Assembly (NCBI GenBank): GCA_018400715.1
Contig: JAGYME010000001.1
Coordinates: 1-44,939, forward strand
Direction: 5' to 3'
DNA from: Candidatus Bipolaricaulota bacterium
Lineage (GTDB): Bacteria; Bipolaricaulota; Bipolaricaulia; M55B111
Length of the DNA stretch: 44,939 bases
How positions within the stretch are numbered: position 1 is the stretch's first letter; each line of letters begins with the position of its first letter. The position numbers and the translations under genes were made by a program. Positions 8,259-15,598 of the stretch are shown in pieces. The notes below the pieces were generated by a model that made no database searches, had not been told where the DNA came from, and saw nothing but the letters and a program-made list of their open reading frames with translations.

Positions 8259-9209
8259 CTAAGACTGCCTCAATTTCTTATCCAGCAGGAGGGCGAGAAT
8301 AATAATGCCCCCCTTGACCACGTACTGAAAAAAAGTTGGTATACCAGTCAGGATCATCCCGTTGTTGATGACTGAAAATATCAGCGCTCCGACGAGCGTG
8401 CCCGCCAGCCTCCCTTCTCCGCCGTACAGGCTCGTCCCCCCAAGGACTACGGCAGCGATTGCGTCCAGTTCCCAGCCACTTCCGGCCGTGGGCTGTGCCG
8501 ACGCCAGCCTGGAGGCGAGGATAATTCCGCTTGCCGCGGCGAAGAACCCGGACAGTCCAAACATTACCGTCTTGATCCGTTCCACCTTGACCCCGGCCAG
8601 GTGCACCGCCCTCTGGTTACCACCGATAGCGTAGATATATCGTCCTATCTGGGTGGTGTTGAGGACGACGATCGCGATGATATACAGAACGGCCGCGATG
8701 ATCACCGGGAGGGGAATCCCGACGATCTTTCCTCCGCCGATGAACTTGAACGCGTCTCCGAAACCCCAGATCGGCTTCCCGCCGGTATAGAGGAGGGTCA
8801 GGCCCTTGGCCACGGAGAGCATTCCCAACGTGACGATGAAGGAGGGTATCTCTCCGTACACGGTAATGAGCCCATTTACCAGACCGAGGCCGAACCCCGC
8901 GCCCAGCCCGATGATAATTGCCAGGGGCAAGGGGATTCCACCAGTTAAAGTTCCCGCAGTTACCACCCCTGTCACCGCGACGAGCGAGCCGACCGATAGG
9001 TCGATCTCACCCATCAGGATGACGTAGGTCATGCCTATGCCGACTATGGAGATTAGGGACGCCTGCTCGGCGATGTTGAGCAAGTTCCTGACGGTGAGAA
9101 ACCTGTCAGTAATCAGGCTGAGGGCGACGATCAGCCCGAAGAAGCCAAGGAAGATACCGTAGTTGGCGATAACGGTCCTCCAGCTCTTATCCTCGAGCCG
9201 TAGATTCAT
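8259..9209 (-). CDS. rbsC: Ribose-type ABC transporter permease
   Basis: 316-residue inner-membrane permease of the CUT2 (RbsC/XylH/AraH) family with about eight to ten hydrophobic segments. Conserved stretches include GIGMTYVILMGEIDLSVGS (EIDLSVG is the family hallmark), GRYIYAIGGNQRAVHLAGV and AVVLGGTSLYGGEGR. ATG 9209 is preceded by AGGAGG with 5-base spacing and overlaps the rbsA 3' end by 23 bases. It pairs with the single-domain ATPase RbsA and the binding protein RbsB. Confidence 0.94.
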   Translation of the reverse strand: MNLRLEDKSWRTVIANYGIFLGFFGLIVALSLITDRFLTVRNLLNIAEQASLISIVGIGMTYVILMGEIDLSVGSLVAVTGVVTAGTLTGGIPLPLAIIIGLGAGFGLGLVNGLITVYGEIPSFIVTLGMLSVAKGLTLLYTGGKPIWGFGDAFKFIGGGKIVGIPLPVIIAAVLYIIAIVVLNTTQIGRYIYAIGGNQRAVHLAGVKVERIKTVMFGLSGFFAAASGIILASRLASAQPTAGSGWELDAIAAVVLGGTSLYGGEGRLAGTLVGALIFSVINNGMILTGIPTFFQYVVKGGIIILALLLDKKLRQS

Positions 9210-9999
9210 ACCTGCCTCCTATCATCAGCTTGACGACGTGATCGACGTCCGTCTCCTCCGGCTGCAAGTCTCCCACCTTGTTGCCCTGATTTAACACGAC
9301 TATCCGGTCTGCGGTAGAGAAGACCTCCTGGAGCGTATGACTTATGAAGATCACCGATATTCCCTGACCCTGGAGGTCCTCGATAAGTTTTAACACGCGG
9401 TTTGATTCCTCAACAGCCAGTGCAGCCGTGGGTTCATCCAGGATGACGAGGTCCGGTTCCGTGAAGATCGACCTGGCCACGGCGATCGCCTGTCTCTGTC
9501 CCCCGGAGAGGTTTCTTACCTTCGTCCTCATCGAGTCGAACCCGATGTTTAATACCTCCAATATCTCCCGGGCCCGTTCCTCCATTTCTCCTTTGGCCAA
9601 AAACTTCACCGGGCCGAGGGAAAACCTGTATTCCTCGCGGCCGAGAAAGAGGTTGCCTGCTACGTCAATGTTGTCAGCCAGCGCCAGGTCCTGATAGACC
9701 GTCTCGATGCCCAGTTTTTTGGCCCCTTCGGGGTTGTGAATATCTACTTCCTCGCCCTTGAAGTATATCTTCCCGTCGTTTTGTCTCAGGGCGCCCGCCA
9801 GAATGCTGATCAGCGTGGATTTGCCGGCGCCGTTGTCGCCGACAAGGCCGACTACCTCCGAGTATCCGACGTCGAGGTCAACGTTGTTCAATGCCGTAAG
9901 GCCGCCGAACCTTTTCGTGATTCCTTTCATTTCGACAAGGGGTCCGTTTGCTCCACCAGACCCCCCACCCTGGACTGTCCGTGTGCTGGTGTTATTCAT
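9187..9999 (-). CDS. rbsA: Single-domain ABC ATPase of the ribose-type importer
   Basis: 270 residues with one complete nucleotide-binding domain: Walker A GDNGAGKST, signature LSGGQRQ, Walker B VILDEPTAAL and the switch His in FISHTLQEVF. E. coli RbsA is about 500 residues with two fused ABC domains. This protein has only one, like FrcA-type CUT2 ATPases, so it should act as a homodimer. The first 20 residues (NNTSTRTVQGGGSGGANG) form a Gly/Thr-rich leader before the domain begins at VEMKGITKRFGG. The start at 9999 overlaps the rbsK stop by 8 bases, and the end overlaps rbsC by 23 bases. Confidence 0.92.
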   Translation of the reverse strand: MNNTSTRTVQGGGSGGANGPLVEMKGITKRFGGLTALNNVDLDVGYSEVVGLVGDNGAGKSTLISILAGALRQNDGKIYFKGEEVDIHNPEGAKKLGIETVYQDLALADNIDVAGNLFLGREEYRFSLGPVKFLAKGEMEERAREILEVLNIGFDSMRTKVRNLSGGQRQAIAVARSIFTEPDLVILDEPTAALAVEESNRVLKLIEDLQGQGISVIFISHTLQEVFSTADRIVVLNQGNKVGDLQPEETDVDHVVKLMIGGRYESTARG

Positions 10000-10951
10000 C
10001 TATCTCACCCGTGAGAGATTTAGCGTCGATTTCATCGTTAGACCTCTCCTCCAGCAATTGAAGGACATCTGCTCTCTGGGGGAGCGAGGGTTGTGCCCCT
10101 TCTCTGGTCGTCGATATCGCTCCCGCGGCGGAGGCGAACAGGATGGACTCTTTGATCGGCCACCCCTCTCCTAACGCGACTCCCAGACCACCGGTGAAGG
10201 CGTCTCCAGCGGCAGTTGTATCCACGGGCTCAACCGTGAAGGAGGGGAAGGTGGGGTTACCATTGGCGTCGTGATAACTTACGCCGTCGCCTCCCCTGGT
10301 AACTAGGACCCCTCTCACTCCCTGCCTTATCAAGTTATCTACCGTCCTCCCGGGGTCTTTATCGGGAAACAAAGCCTCTAGCTCGCCTTCGTTGGGGGTA
10401 AGCATGTCCACAGCTGAAAGGGGTAGCTTTCGTAGGTCCTCGGCCGGAGCGGGGTCCAGGATGACCTCTGGGGTGTCCTCGCTTGTTTCCTCCAGAAGCC
10501 CTAACAGGTAAGCGATGGTATCCAGCGGGACCTCCAGCTGGAGGAGGAGGACGTCCGCCTTCACGATATCCTCCAGGTTGGAGTCGACGTAGTCCGCGTC
10601 AACTTCCCCGTTTGCCCCGGGGATGATAACGATCTGGTTTTCACCACCCTCGTTTACCTGGATTAAGGCCACCCCGGAAGGCCCAGGCCTCGTTTCGACC
10701 GCGGAGGGGTTGACCCCGTGGTCTTTTAGGTTCTGGTAGAGCCCCTCACCTACTCCATCATCGCCGATTAGGCCGTAGAAACTAACGTCCCCGCCAAGTT
10801 TTGCCGCGGCTACAGCCTGATTTGCACCCTTGCCCCCCGGTATTCGTGAGAAACTAAGCCCCCTGATCGTCTCGCCTGGACGGGGAAACCTACTTACCCG
10901 GGTGACCAGGTCCATATTTACGCTTCCAAAAACGGCGATTTTCGCAGCCAT
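9992..10951 (-). CDS. rbsK: Ribokinase
   Basis: 319-residue PfkB-family sugar kinase that phosphorylates ribose at O5 with ATP. N-terminal IAVFGSVNMDLV and the substrate loop GGKGANQAVAAAKLGG are classic RbsK. The C-terminal anion-hole motif TTAAGDAFTGGL carries the catalytic Asp. I chose ATG 10951, one base after the lacI stop (TAA 10955-10953), because the protein then begins MAAKIAVFGSVNMD as in the family; the open frame extends to 11008 inside lacI. No strong RBS is seen, so translation is probably coupled to lacI. No rbsD is present. Confidence 0.94.
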   Translation of the reverse strand: MAAKIAVFGSVNMDLVTRVSRFPRPGETIRGLSFSRIPGGKGANQAVAAAKLGGDVSFYGLIGDDGVGEGLYQNLKDHGVNPSAVETRPGPSGVALIQVNEGGENQIVIIPGANGEVDADYVDSNLEDIVKADVLLLQLEVPLDTIAYLLGLLEETSEDTPEVILDPAPAEDLRKLPLSAVDMLTPNEGELEALFPDKDPGRTVDNLIRQGVRGVLVTRGGDGVSYHDANGNPTFPSFTVEPVDTTAAGDAFTGGLGVALGEGWPIKESILFASAAGAISTTREGAQPSLPQRADVLQLLEERSNDEIDAKSLTGEIDE

Positions 10952-10952
10952 G

Positions 10953-11987
10953 TTAACCAGCTCCGAACTGAGACGACTCCCTCTCCACGAGTTTCGTGGA
11001 GAACACAATCCTCTTGTGCTTCCTCTCCGCTCTCTTACGGTCCGCTTCGACGGTTTCCAGCAACAACTGAGCCGCCGTCCCTCCCATCTCGTAGGTCGGC
11101 GCGGAAATCGTCGTTAATGTGGGGTTGATTAACTTCGAAAGAAGTATGTCGTCGAACCCAACGACGGCCAGCTCTCCAGGGACATGTAAGTTCATCTCTT
11201 CTGCCTTTCTTATAACGCCGACTCCCATCAGGTCGTTTGCCACGACCAGTCCATCGGGGAATTCGGACTCGTTATTCGCCGCTATCAGCTCTTCAAGCGC
11301 CCTCTTGCCACTGTTGAAGGTAAAGTCCCCCCGGGCAATCAAGCCCTCCTGGACTTCCAACCCCCTGGACTCGAGGCCGTTCACGTACCCGATAAATCTT
11401 TCGTGGGCGGTGGAAACGCCGGCTGGGCCGCGAACAAATCCTATCATTCTGCAACCCCTGTTAAGGAGGTGCTCTGTTGCTATCATACCCGCACCCTCGT
11501 TATCTGCTAGGACCGCGGTCATCTCGTATCCAGTCGGACTTCTGTCGACGGCGACCACGGGAATATCTTTATCGATCAACCGGGGTATCCCGTTGGATTC
11601 GCTTTCCGTGCTAGTGACGAGTGCCCCGTCCACCCTTTCCTTGACGAGCATTTCCACGTTTCTAGCCTCCTTCTCCGGTTGCCCATCGGTATCACATATC
11701 ATCGTGGAGAGGCCGTCTTCGTGAAACCTGTCCTCCGCGCCGCGGATAAGTGTGGAGAAGAACGGGTTGGATATGTCGGGTACGATAATCCCAAACACGT
11801 TAGAGGCCTGTTTTCTCAACGCGTGGGCGAACTTATTGGTTCTGTATCCGAGTGATTCGATTGCTTCGGTAACCTTTTTCTTTGTCGCTTCAGCGACGGG
11901 GGCAGTCTCGTTTATTACCCTCGATACCGTTGAAGGAGAGACTCCGGCCTGTTCTGCTACGTCGAGGATCGTCGGCTCCACGAACAC
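10953..11987 (-). CDS. LacI/GalR family repressor of the ribose operon
   Basis: 344-residue regulator. N-terminal LacI helix-turn-helix with hinge: ILDVAEQAGVSPSTVSRVINE, then VTEAIESLGYRTN. The rest is a periplasmic-binding-protein-like sugar-sensing domain (NVFGIIVPDISNPFFSTLIRG; FPDGLVVANDLMGVGVIRKAEE; AVVGFDDILLSKLINPTLTTI). It is the first gene of the operon with rbsK, rbsA, rbsC and rbsB, so it should control its own synthesis through the palindrome at 11995-12014. Start is GTG 11987, or GTG 11981; GGGTGG is the only RBS-like sequence. The likely effector is ribose or a phosphate of it (inference). Confidence 0.92.
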   Translation of the reverse strand: MFVEPTILDVAEQAGVSPSTVSRVINETAPVAEATKKKVTEAIESLGYRTNKFAHALRKQASNVFGIIVPDISNPFFSTLIRGAEDRFHEDGLSTMICDTDGQPEKEARNVEMLVKERVDGALVTSTESESNGIPRLIDKDIPVVAVDRSPTGYEMTAVLADNEGAGMIATEHLLNRGCRMIGFVRGPAGVSTAHERFIGYVNGLESRGLEVQEGLIARGDFTFNSGKRALEELIAANNESEFPDGLVVANDLMGVGVIRKAEEMNLHVPGELAVVGFDDILLSKLINPTLTTISAPTYEMGGTAAQLLLETVEADRKRAERKHKRIVFSTKLVERESSQFGAG

Positions 11988-11994
11988 CCACCCG

Positions 11995-12014
11995 TTATGA
12001 AAACCTTTTCATAA
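11995..12014. promoter_or_regulatory. LacI-type operator of the rbs operon
   Basis: Perfect inverted repeat with 9-bp arms, TTATGAAAA and TTTTCATAA, around a CC centre. It closely resembles the LacI/CcpA-class consensus TGAAAACGTTTTCA. It lies directly downstream of the -10 box of the lacI promoter and 7 bases before the lacI start, so binding would block transcription start. Confidence 0.85.
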
Positions 12015-12015
12015 T

Positions 12016-12044
12016 ATGATAGTAGTTAAACTGATGGATGTCAA
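12016..12044 (-). promoter_or_regulatory. Sigma70-type promoter of lacI-rbsKACB
   Basis: Read on the minus strand: -35 TTGACA (12044-12039), 17-base spacer, -10 TATCAT (12021-12016). A consensus -35 and ideal spacing make this one of the best promoters in the window, and it sits against the operator. Confidence 0.85.
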
Positions 12045-12060
12045 ACCGGCGGGCGGTGGC

Positions 12061-12972
12061 TTACCTCGTCCTGATCACCCTGCGTATATTACGCGTCATC
12101 ACCGTCCTTATCTCTCCCGAAGGGGTCCGTAATTCGATCTGGCCGGTAAGCAGGGTACCGACCAACCGGTCGCCCCGGATAAGTTCTATTACGTCACCGT
12201 CCTGACTTACGGAGATGAGCGCTACGTCGTTGTCGTCGAAGCTAAACTCGCCGTAGGGCGTCCGAAAGTGGAAAGTGTGCGTGATCAACTCTCCAGCGAT
12301 CACCTCGCCGGACCGCAGGGTAATCTCTTCGTGAACGTCCGCCGGTCCCGGCTCGTCGGTAGTAACAGAAGGCGGGACCGCGTAACCGGCACCGAACTCG
12401 TACAGGTTAGCCTTGAACCGGTTCCCATCGTTCTTGTCGGCATTGATTACAGGCAGCGCCATTATCATTCCTTCCCCGTAGTAATTGATCGCAGCGGTAA
12501 CCTTACCCTCCTTTTCCAGAAGGGGAACGTCGTAGTCCTGGAGCGTGGCCCCCTCGTACAGCGATACCTTTTCCACGTCCGTCAGAACGGGGTGAAATCC
12601 GGCGCTTGTCGAAGTCCCATCCATGGATTCGCCAGGGTAGAACCCGAACTCCTTGAGAAAGGCAGAATTTCCTTCCGTGTCAAGCCAGAGGGTCCCCCCG
12701 TTTCTTATCCAGTCGGTTAATACCGTCCACTGGGACGAAGAGAAGTCGTTCCTCGCCGAGTCCTTGTCTATATAGACGATGTCGGTTCCCCGGGGGTTGT
12801 CTCTCAGGTCCCATATCTTCGCCGTATCTCCCTCGCTATCGATGATGATCTCCTCTACTTCGTGGAGGGCCTTCTTCACCTCCGGACTTAGTGGAGCGGA
12901 GACGGCCGGTAGGGCCACGAGCAGAGCTCCAATGGCAACAAGAAGAATTAGACTGCGCCTAGATGTGTTCAT
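12061..12972 (-). CDS. Secreted protein of unknown function with a duplicated C-terminal beta motif
   Basis: 303 residues, not recognised. Signal peptide about 1-26 (LILLVAIGALLVALPAVSA). The central part resembles glutamine-amidotransferase-like or DUF4350-like folds: GTDIVYIDKD, then WTVLTDWIRNGGTLWLDTEGN, and a GEGMIMALPVI strand. The C-terminus holds two similar units of about 40 residues: EITLRSGEVIAGELITHTFHF with RTPYGEFSF, and IELIRGDRLVGTLLTGQIEL with RTPSGEIRTV. Each ends in a hydrophobic strand (VALISV, IRRVIR). That pattern suggests a small beta-sandwich repeat for surface or polymer binding, which is inference. GGAGG lies 6 bases before ATG 12972. The gene follows a roughly 300-base leader region and is divergent from the DPSL gene. 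Confidence 0.7.
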   Translation of the reverse strand: MNTSRRSLILLVAIGALLVALPAVSAPLSPEVKKALHEVEEIIIDSEGDTAKIWDLRDNPRGTDIVYIDKDSARNDFSSSQWTVLTDWIRNGGTLWLDTEGNSAFLKEFGFYPGESMDGTSTSAGFHPVLTDVEKVSLYEGATLQDYDVPLLEKEGKVTAAINYYGEGMIMALPVINADKNDGNRFKANLYEFGAGYAVPPSVTTDEPGPADVHEEITLRSGEVIAGELITHTFHFRTPYGEFSFDDNDVALISVSQDGDVIELIRGDRLVGTLLTGQIELRTPSGEIRTVMTRNIRRVIRTR

Positions 12973-13001
12973 GTTGACCTCCTTAAGGTTGAATTTATTT
13001 T

Positions 13002-13030
13002 CGGCCTACGCCTTTTCAGGCATAGGGCCG
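13002..13030 (-). other. Leader hairpin upstream of the 12061-12972 gene; rest of 12973-13202 has no gene
   Basis: As minus-strand RNA, CGGCCCUAUGCC and GGCGUAGGCCG flank a UGAAAA loop, paired with one G-U and one bulge. It lies about 20 bases before the Shine-Dalgarno site. It does not match a riboswitch I know. The remaining intergenic stretch holds an 80-codon minus frame without RBS or recognisable sequence, which I do not call. Confidence 0.4.
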
Positions 13031-13202
13031 GAGTTGACTGTCTGGCAATAAGCTTCAACCACCCGGCAAAGGGCAACTGCGGACAAAAGTCGTGGCACTG
13101 TGACGTATATAGATCGTCGACTGGCTGGACAGTTAATCTTAACGTCTCCGCTTTCTCGTTGTCAAAAACCACGGACCGGAAAGATTTTTCTTCTCTAATA
13201 AT

Positions 13203-13233
13203 TATTTGCAAATAAAAATTATTCCGATATAAT
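13203..13233 (+). promoter_or_regulatory. Promoter of the DPSL gene with overlapping palindrome
   Basis: -35 TTGCAA (13206-13211), 16-base spacer, perfect -10 TATAAT (13228-13233). A perfect 14-bp palindrome TTATTTGCAAATAA (13203-13216) covers the -35 box in a very AT-rich tract, a likely site for a metal or peroxide sensor such as Fur or PerR (inference). Confidence 0.65.
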
Positions 13234-13273
13234 ATTTAGTAGCTATCCATTCAACGTACAGGAGGTGTAAAAA

Positions 13274-13831
13274 ATGGCTAAAAGGAACGTTGAGTTAATC
13301 GAGAAAGCGGGAATCGACGTTGACGAACTGATAAAAAAGCTAATTGACGCCGCTGCTGCCGAGTTTACGACTTATTACTATTACACCAACCTGCGCACTC
13401 ACGCGACTGGTCTGGAAGGGGAGTCGATCAAGGAAATAGTGGAGGACGCGCGGCTCGAGGATCGCAATCATTTCGAGGCGCTTACTCCCAGGATTTACGA
13501 GCTCGGCGGGACTCTCCCCGACGACATAAGAGAGTTTGCTGACAGGGCTTCCTGCATGGATGCATACCTTCCGGAAGAGATAACGACGGAGAACCTGCTT
13601 GAGGTCCTGCTGGACGCTGAGCGCTGTGCGGTCGGCGTTTACACCGATATATGTAACTACACCCATGGAAAGGACCCGAGGACGTACGAACTCTCCGCTG
13701 CTATCCTGCACGAGGAGACAGAACACGAAGCCTGGTTTGAGGAACTTCTCACTGGTGAGCCGTCAGGTCACTACCGGAGAGACGAACCGGGAGTAAGTCC
13801 GTACGTGTCTAAGTTTATTCAGAACAAGTAG
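13274..13831 (+). CDS. DPS-like ferritin (DPSL/thioferritin family)
   Basis: 185-residue ferritin-like four-helix protein. Ferroxidase ligands are visible in [13 protein letters not shown] (Glu30), [12 protein letters not shown] (Glu62, His66), [15 protein letters not shown] (Glu116) and [16 protein letters not shown] (Glu147/148, His151). Cys118 and Cys127, next to the third ligand and followed by [16 protein letters not shown], are the hallmark of DPS-like thioferritins. These store iron and destroy peroxide in anaerobes and archaea. Cys94 is a further cysteine. AGGAGGTG at 13260-13267 precedes ATG 13274. It is monocistronic, between its own promoter and the terminator at 13838. Assignment to DPSL rather than plain rubrerythrin rests on the Cys pair and GKDP motif. 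Confidence 0.85.
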   Translation: MAKRNVELIEKAGIDVDELIKKLIDAAAAEFTTYYYYTNLRTHATGLEGESIKEIVEDARLEDRNHFEALTPRIYELGGTLPDDIREFADRASCMDAYLPEEITTENLLEVLLDAERCAVGVYTDICNYTHGKDPRTYELSAAILHEETEHEAWFEELLTGEPSGHYRRDEPGVSPYVSKFIQNK

Positions 13832-13837
13832 AAATTA

Positions 13838-13887
13838 GGGTCAGGTCTTTTGACTCACGACAGCTCAGGGCCTGGCCCCATTTTTTT
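13838..13887 (+). terminator. Intrinsic terminator after the DPSL gene
   Basis: GGGTCAGG (13838-13845) pairs with CCTGGCCC (13871-13878), one G-U, with some inner pairing in the long loop; a run of seven T follows at 13881-13887. Confidence 0.75.
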
Positions 13888-13959
13888 ATCCCCCCATTTA
13901 CCTCCCCTCCGTTTATAGATATAATTGGAAAACAACCTAATTATTCTAGCGAGGTTATA

Positions 13960-15408
13960 ATGAGTTTGAACTTATCACCCCGGGATCTCGAGCGGGGCGA
14001 CTCCTCTCCTCCGCTGTATCGACAGCTCAAATCCATTCTGCTGGAGAGTATTTTCAGGGGGGACCTAAACCCCGGCGAACAGCTGCCCACGGAACACCGT
14101 CTCTGTGAGTTGTTCTCCATCAGCCGGACCCCGGTCAGGCAGGCCTTGAAGGAACTGGTCAACGAGGGGGTCCTGTCTCGGCGACAGGGGAGTGGGACCT
14201 TCGTCAGCGCTGTCGGCGCGCCGATCGTAGAGTTAAACGCCATGGTTACGGAAAGTGACTGGGCCCCTCCTCTAAACCGGGCGGTCAAGAGGTATAACGA
14301 GGGGGCGGGCGGCGCTGCCGTCACGTTGGACGTTGAAATTCCCGGGCGACCTCACTTCTACGAGCGGATAATCTCCACCGTTGGGCGGGGAGAGGCCCCG
14401 GACCTCGCGTTGATGGACTCTGCGTGGGTGTCCGAGTTTGCCGCATATCACTTTATCGAATCGTTCGATTCCCTCGACCCCGATTGGACGGATGAGCTGC
14501 GTCGTCAACTCTTGGACCCTTTCGTGGAAAGAAATTGTTACCGGGGCGAGATATACGCGCTTCAACCGGAGGCCAACGTCAGCCTGTTGTGGTACAGGAG
14601 AGACGTCTTTGAAGGACTCGACCTTTCGCCCCCCACGAGTTGGTCGGAACTGGTCGAGGTGGGGTTGGCCCTTAAGAAGAACGGTTGGAAAAGACCGCTC
14701 GCCTTCGCTGGTGGTACCGCGGCCGGGGAGACTACGACCTACCAGTTACTCCCGTTCATTTGGTCGGCGGGAGGAGAGGTCTTAAAGGACGGGGAGGTCG
14801 CCCTCGAGGACGGAGGGGTCAAGGCCGTCAGTTTCCTCGCTGACTTGGTCCACCGCCACGGGGTAGCTCCGCAAGAGGTATACGATTACAACTGGGACAC
14901 GCCGATAGAACTGTTTGCCCGGGGGGACGTACCGATGACCTTCGGAGGCTCCTATGAGAAGAAGCGGCTTCTAAGCGATGAAAGCTGGGACCACAGGGAC
15001 TTTTGGGACAAGGTTGGCTGGACTCCACTGCCCGGCCCCGCCCTCCGTAGCAGGTCTGCCACTGCCGGTGGAATGGTCTATGTCGTCCTCAGGCAGGCGG
15101 AGCATCCCAGGATCGCCGCCGCGATCTTGAAAGAGGTCATGGGGCCCGGTTCCGTATTGAGGTTCTGTTCTGAGAATGACCGGATCCCGACGACCAGGCG
15201 CGCTCTCGCCGCGCTTAGCCCGGAGGAGGGGAAGTTTTCCCACGAGATAAGCTCGATTCTCGACCACGCGAGGACGCCTCCCGGACACGTTCAGTACGCG
15301 AGCGTCTCCGAGCAGATACAGCTCATGTTAGAACGTGCGATTCTCAGACAGATGACGCCATCTGAGTCCGTGAAAAAGGCCGCCGAAGTCATCCGGGCTC
15401 TCAGTTAG
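13960..15408 (+). CDS. GntR-type DNA-binding domain fused to a solute-binding-protein domain (transcription regulator)
   Basis: 482 residues with no signal peptide. Residues 15-90 are a GntR winged helix: PLYRQLKSILLESIFRGDL, PGEQLPTEHRLCELFSISRTPVRQALKELV and LSRRQGSGTFVS. From about 110 to the end it resembles a family 1 extracellular solute-binding protein: APDLALMDSAWVSEFA, WYRRDVFEGLDLSPPTSWSEL, MTFGGSYEKK and PLPGPALRSRSATAGG, like the true binding protein encoded next. I infer a cytoplasmic sensor for the same sugar the transporter imports, with the SBP fold acting as effector domain, much as AraR couples a GntR head to a LacI-type body. ATG 13960 has a short GAGG site. The likely target is the palindrome at 15472-15489. 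Confidence 0.88.
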   Translation: MSLNLSPRDLERGDSSPPLYRQLKSILLESIFRGDLNPGEQLPTEHRLCELFSISRTPVRQALKELVNEGVLSRRQGSGTFVSAVGAPIVELNAMVTESDWAPPLNRAVKRYNEGAGGAAVTLDVEIPGRPHFYERIISTVGRGEAPDLALMDSAWVSEFAAYHFIESFDSLDPDWTDELRRQLLDPFVERNCYRGEIYALQPEANVSLLWYRRDVFEGLDLSPPTSWSELVEVGLALKKNGWKRPLAFAGGTAAGETTTYQLLPFIWSAGGEVLKDGEVALEDGGVKAVSFLADLVHRHGVAPQEVYDYNWDTPIELFARGDVPMTFGGSYEKKRLLSDESWDHRDFWDKVGWTPLPGPALRSRSATAGGMVYVVLRQAEHPRIAAAILKEVMGPGSVLRFCSENDRIPTTRRALAALSPEEGKFSHEISSILDHARTPPGHVQYASVSEQIQLMLERAILRQMTPSESVKKAAEVIRALS

Positions 15409-15433
15409 TTTCTCGAAAGAACCCCGAATTTTC

Positions 15434-15489
15434 TTGACAGGTTAAAAAAAAGGTGGTAAGTTATTTCTGTAAATTTGTAATTACAAATT
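15434..15489 (+). promoter_or_regulatory. Promoter and AraR-like operator of the glycoside uptake operon
   Basis: -35 TTGACA at 15434-15439 with a weak -10 TAAGTT at 15457-15462 (17-base spacer). Ten bases downstream is a perfect 18-bp palindrome, AATTTGTAATTACAAATT (15472-15489). Its GT-N4-AC core fits the GntR class and is close to the B. subtilis AraR operator ATTTGTACGTACAAAT. Sitting at the transcription start, it suggests repression by the adjacent GntR-SBP protein. Confidence 0.75.
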
Positions 15490-15598
15490 CATGTCGACCG
15501 CGGAGGTGGTAAGATCGAAGATTTCTCCACCGGAGAGAACTACTTTTTTGGCCCGACTGACTCATAAACAAATATCCAATCTATCCACGGAGGTTAGC

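Noticed and set aside
12969-13211. 80-codon minus-strand frame in the gap before the DPSL gene
   Set aside because: No RBS, overlaps the Shine-Dalgarno and leader hairpin of the next gene and the DPSL promoter, no recognisable sequence.
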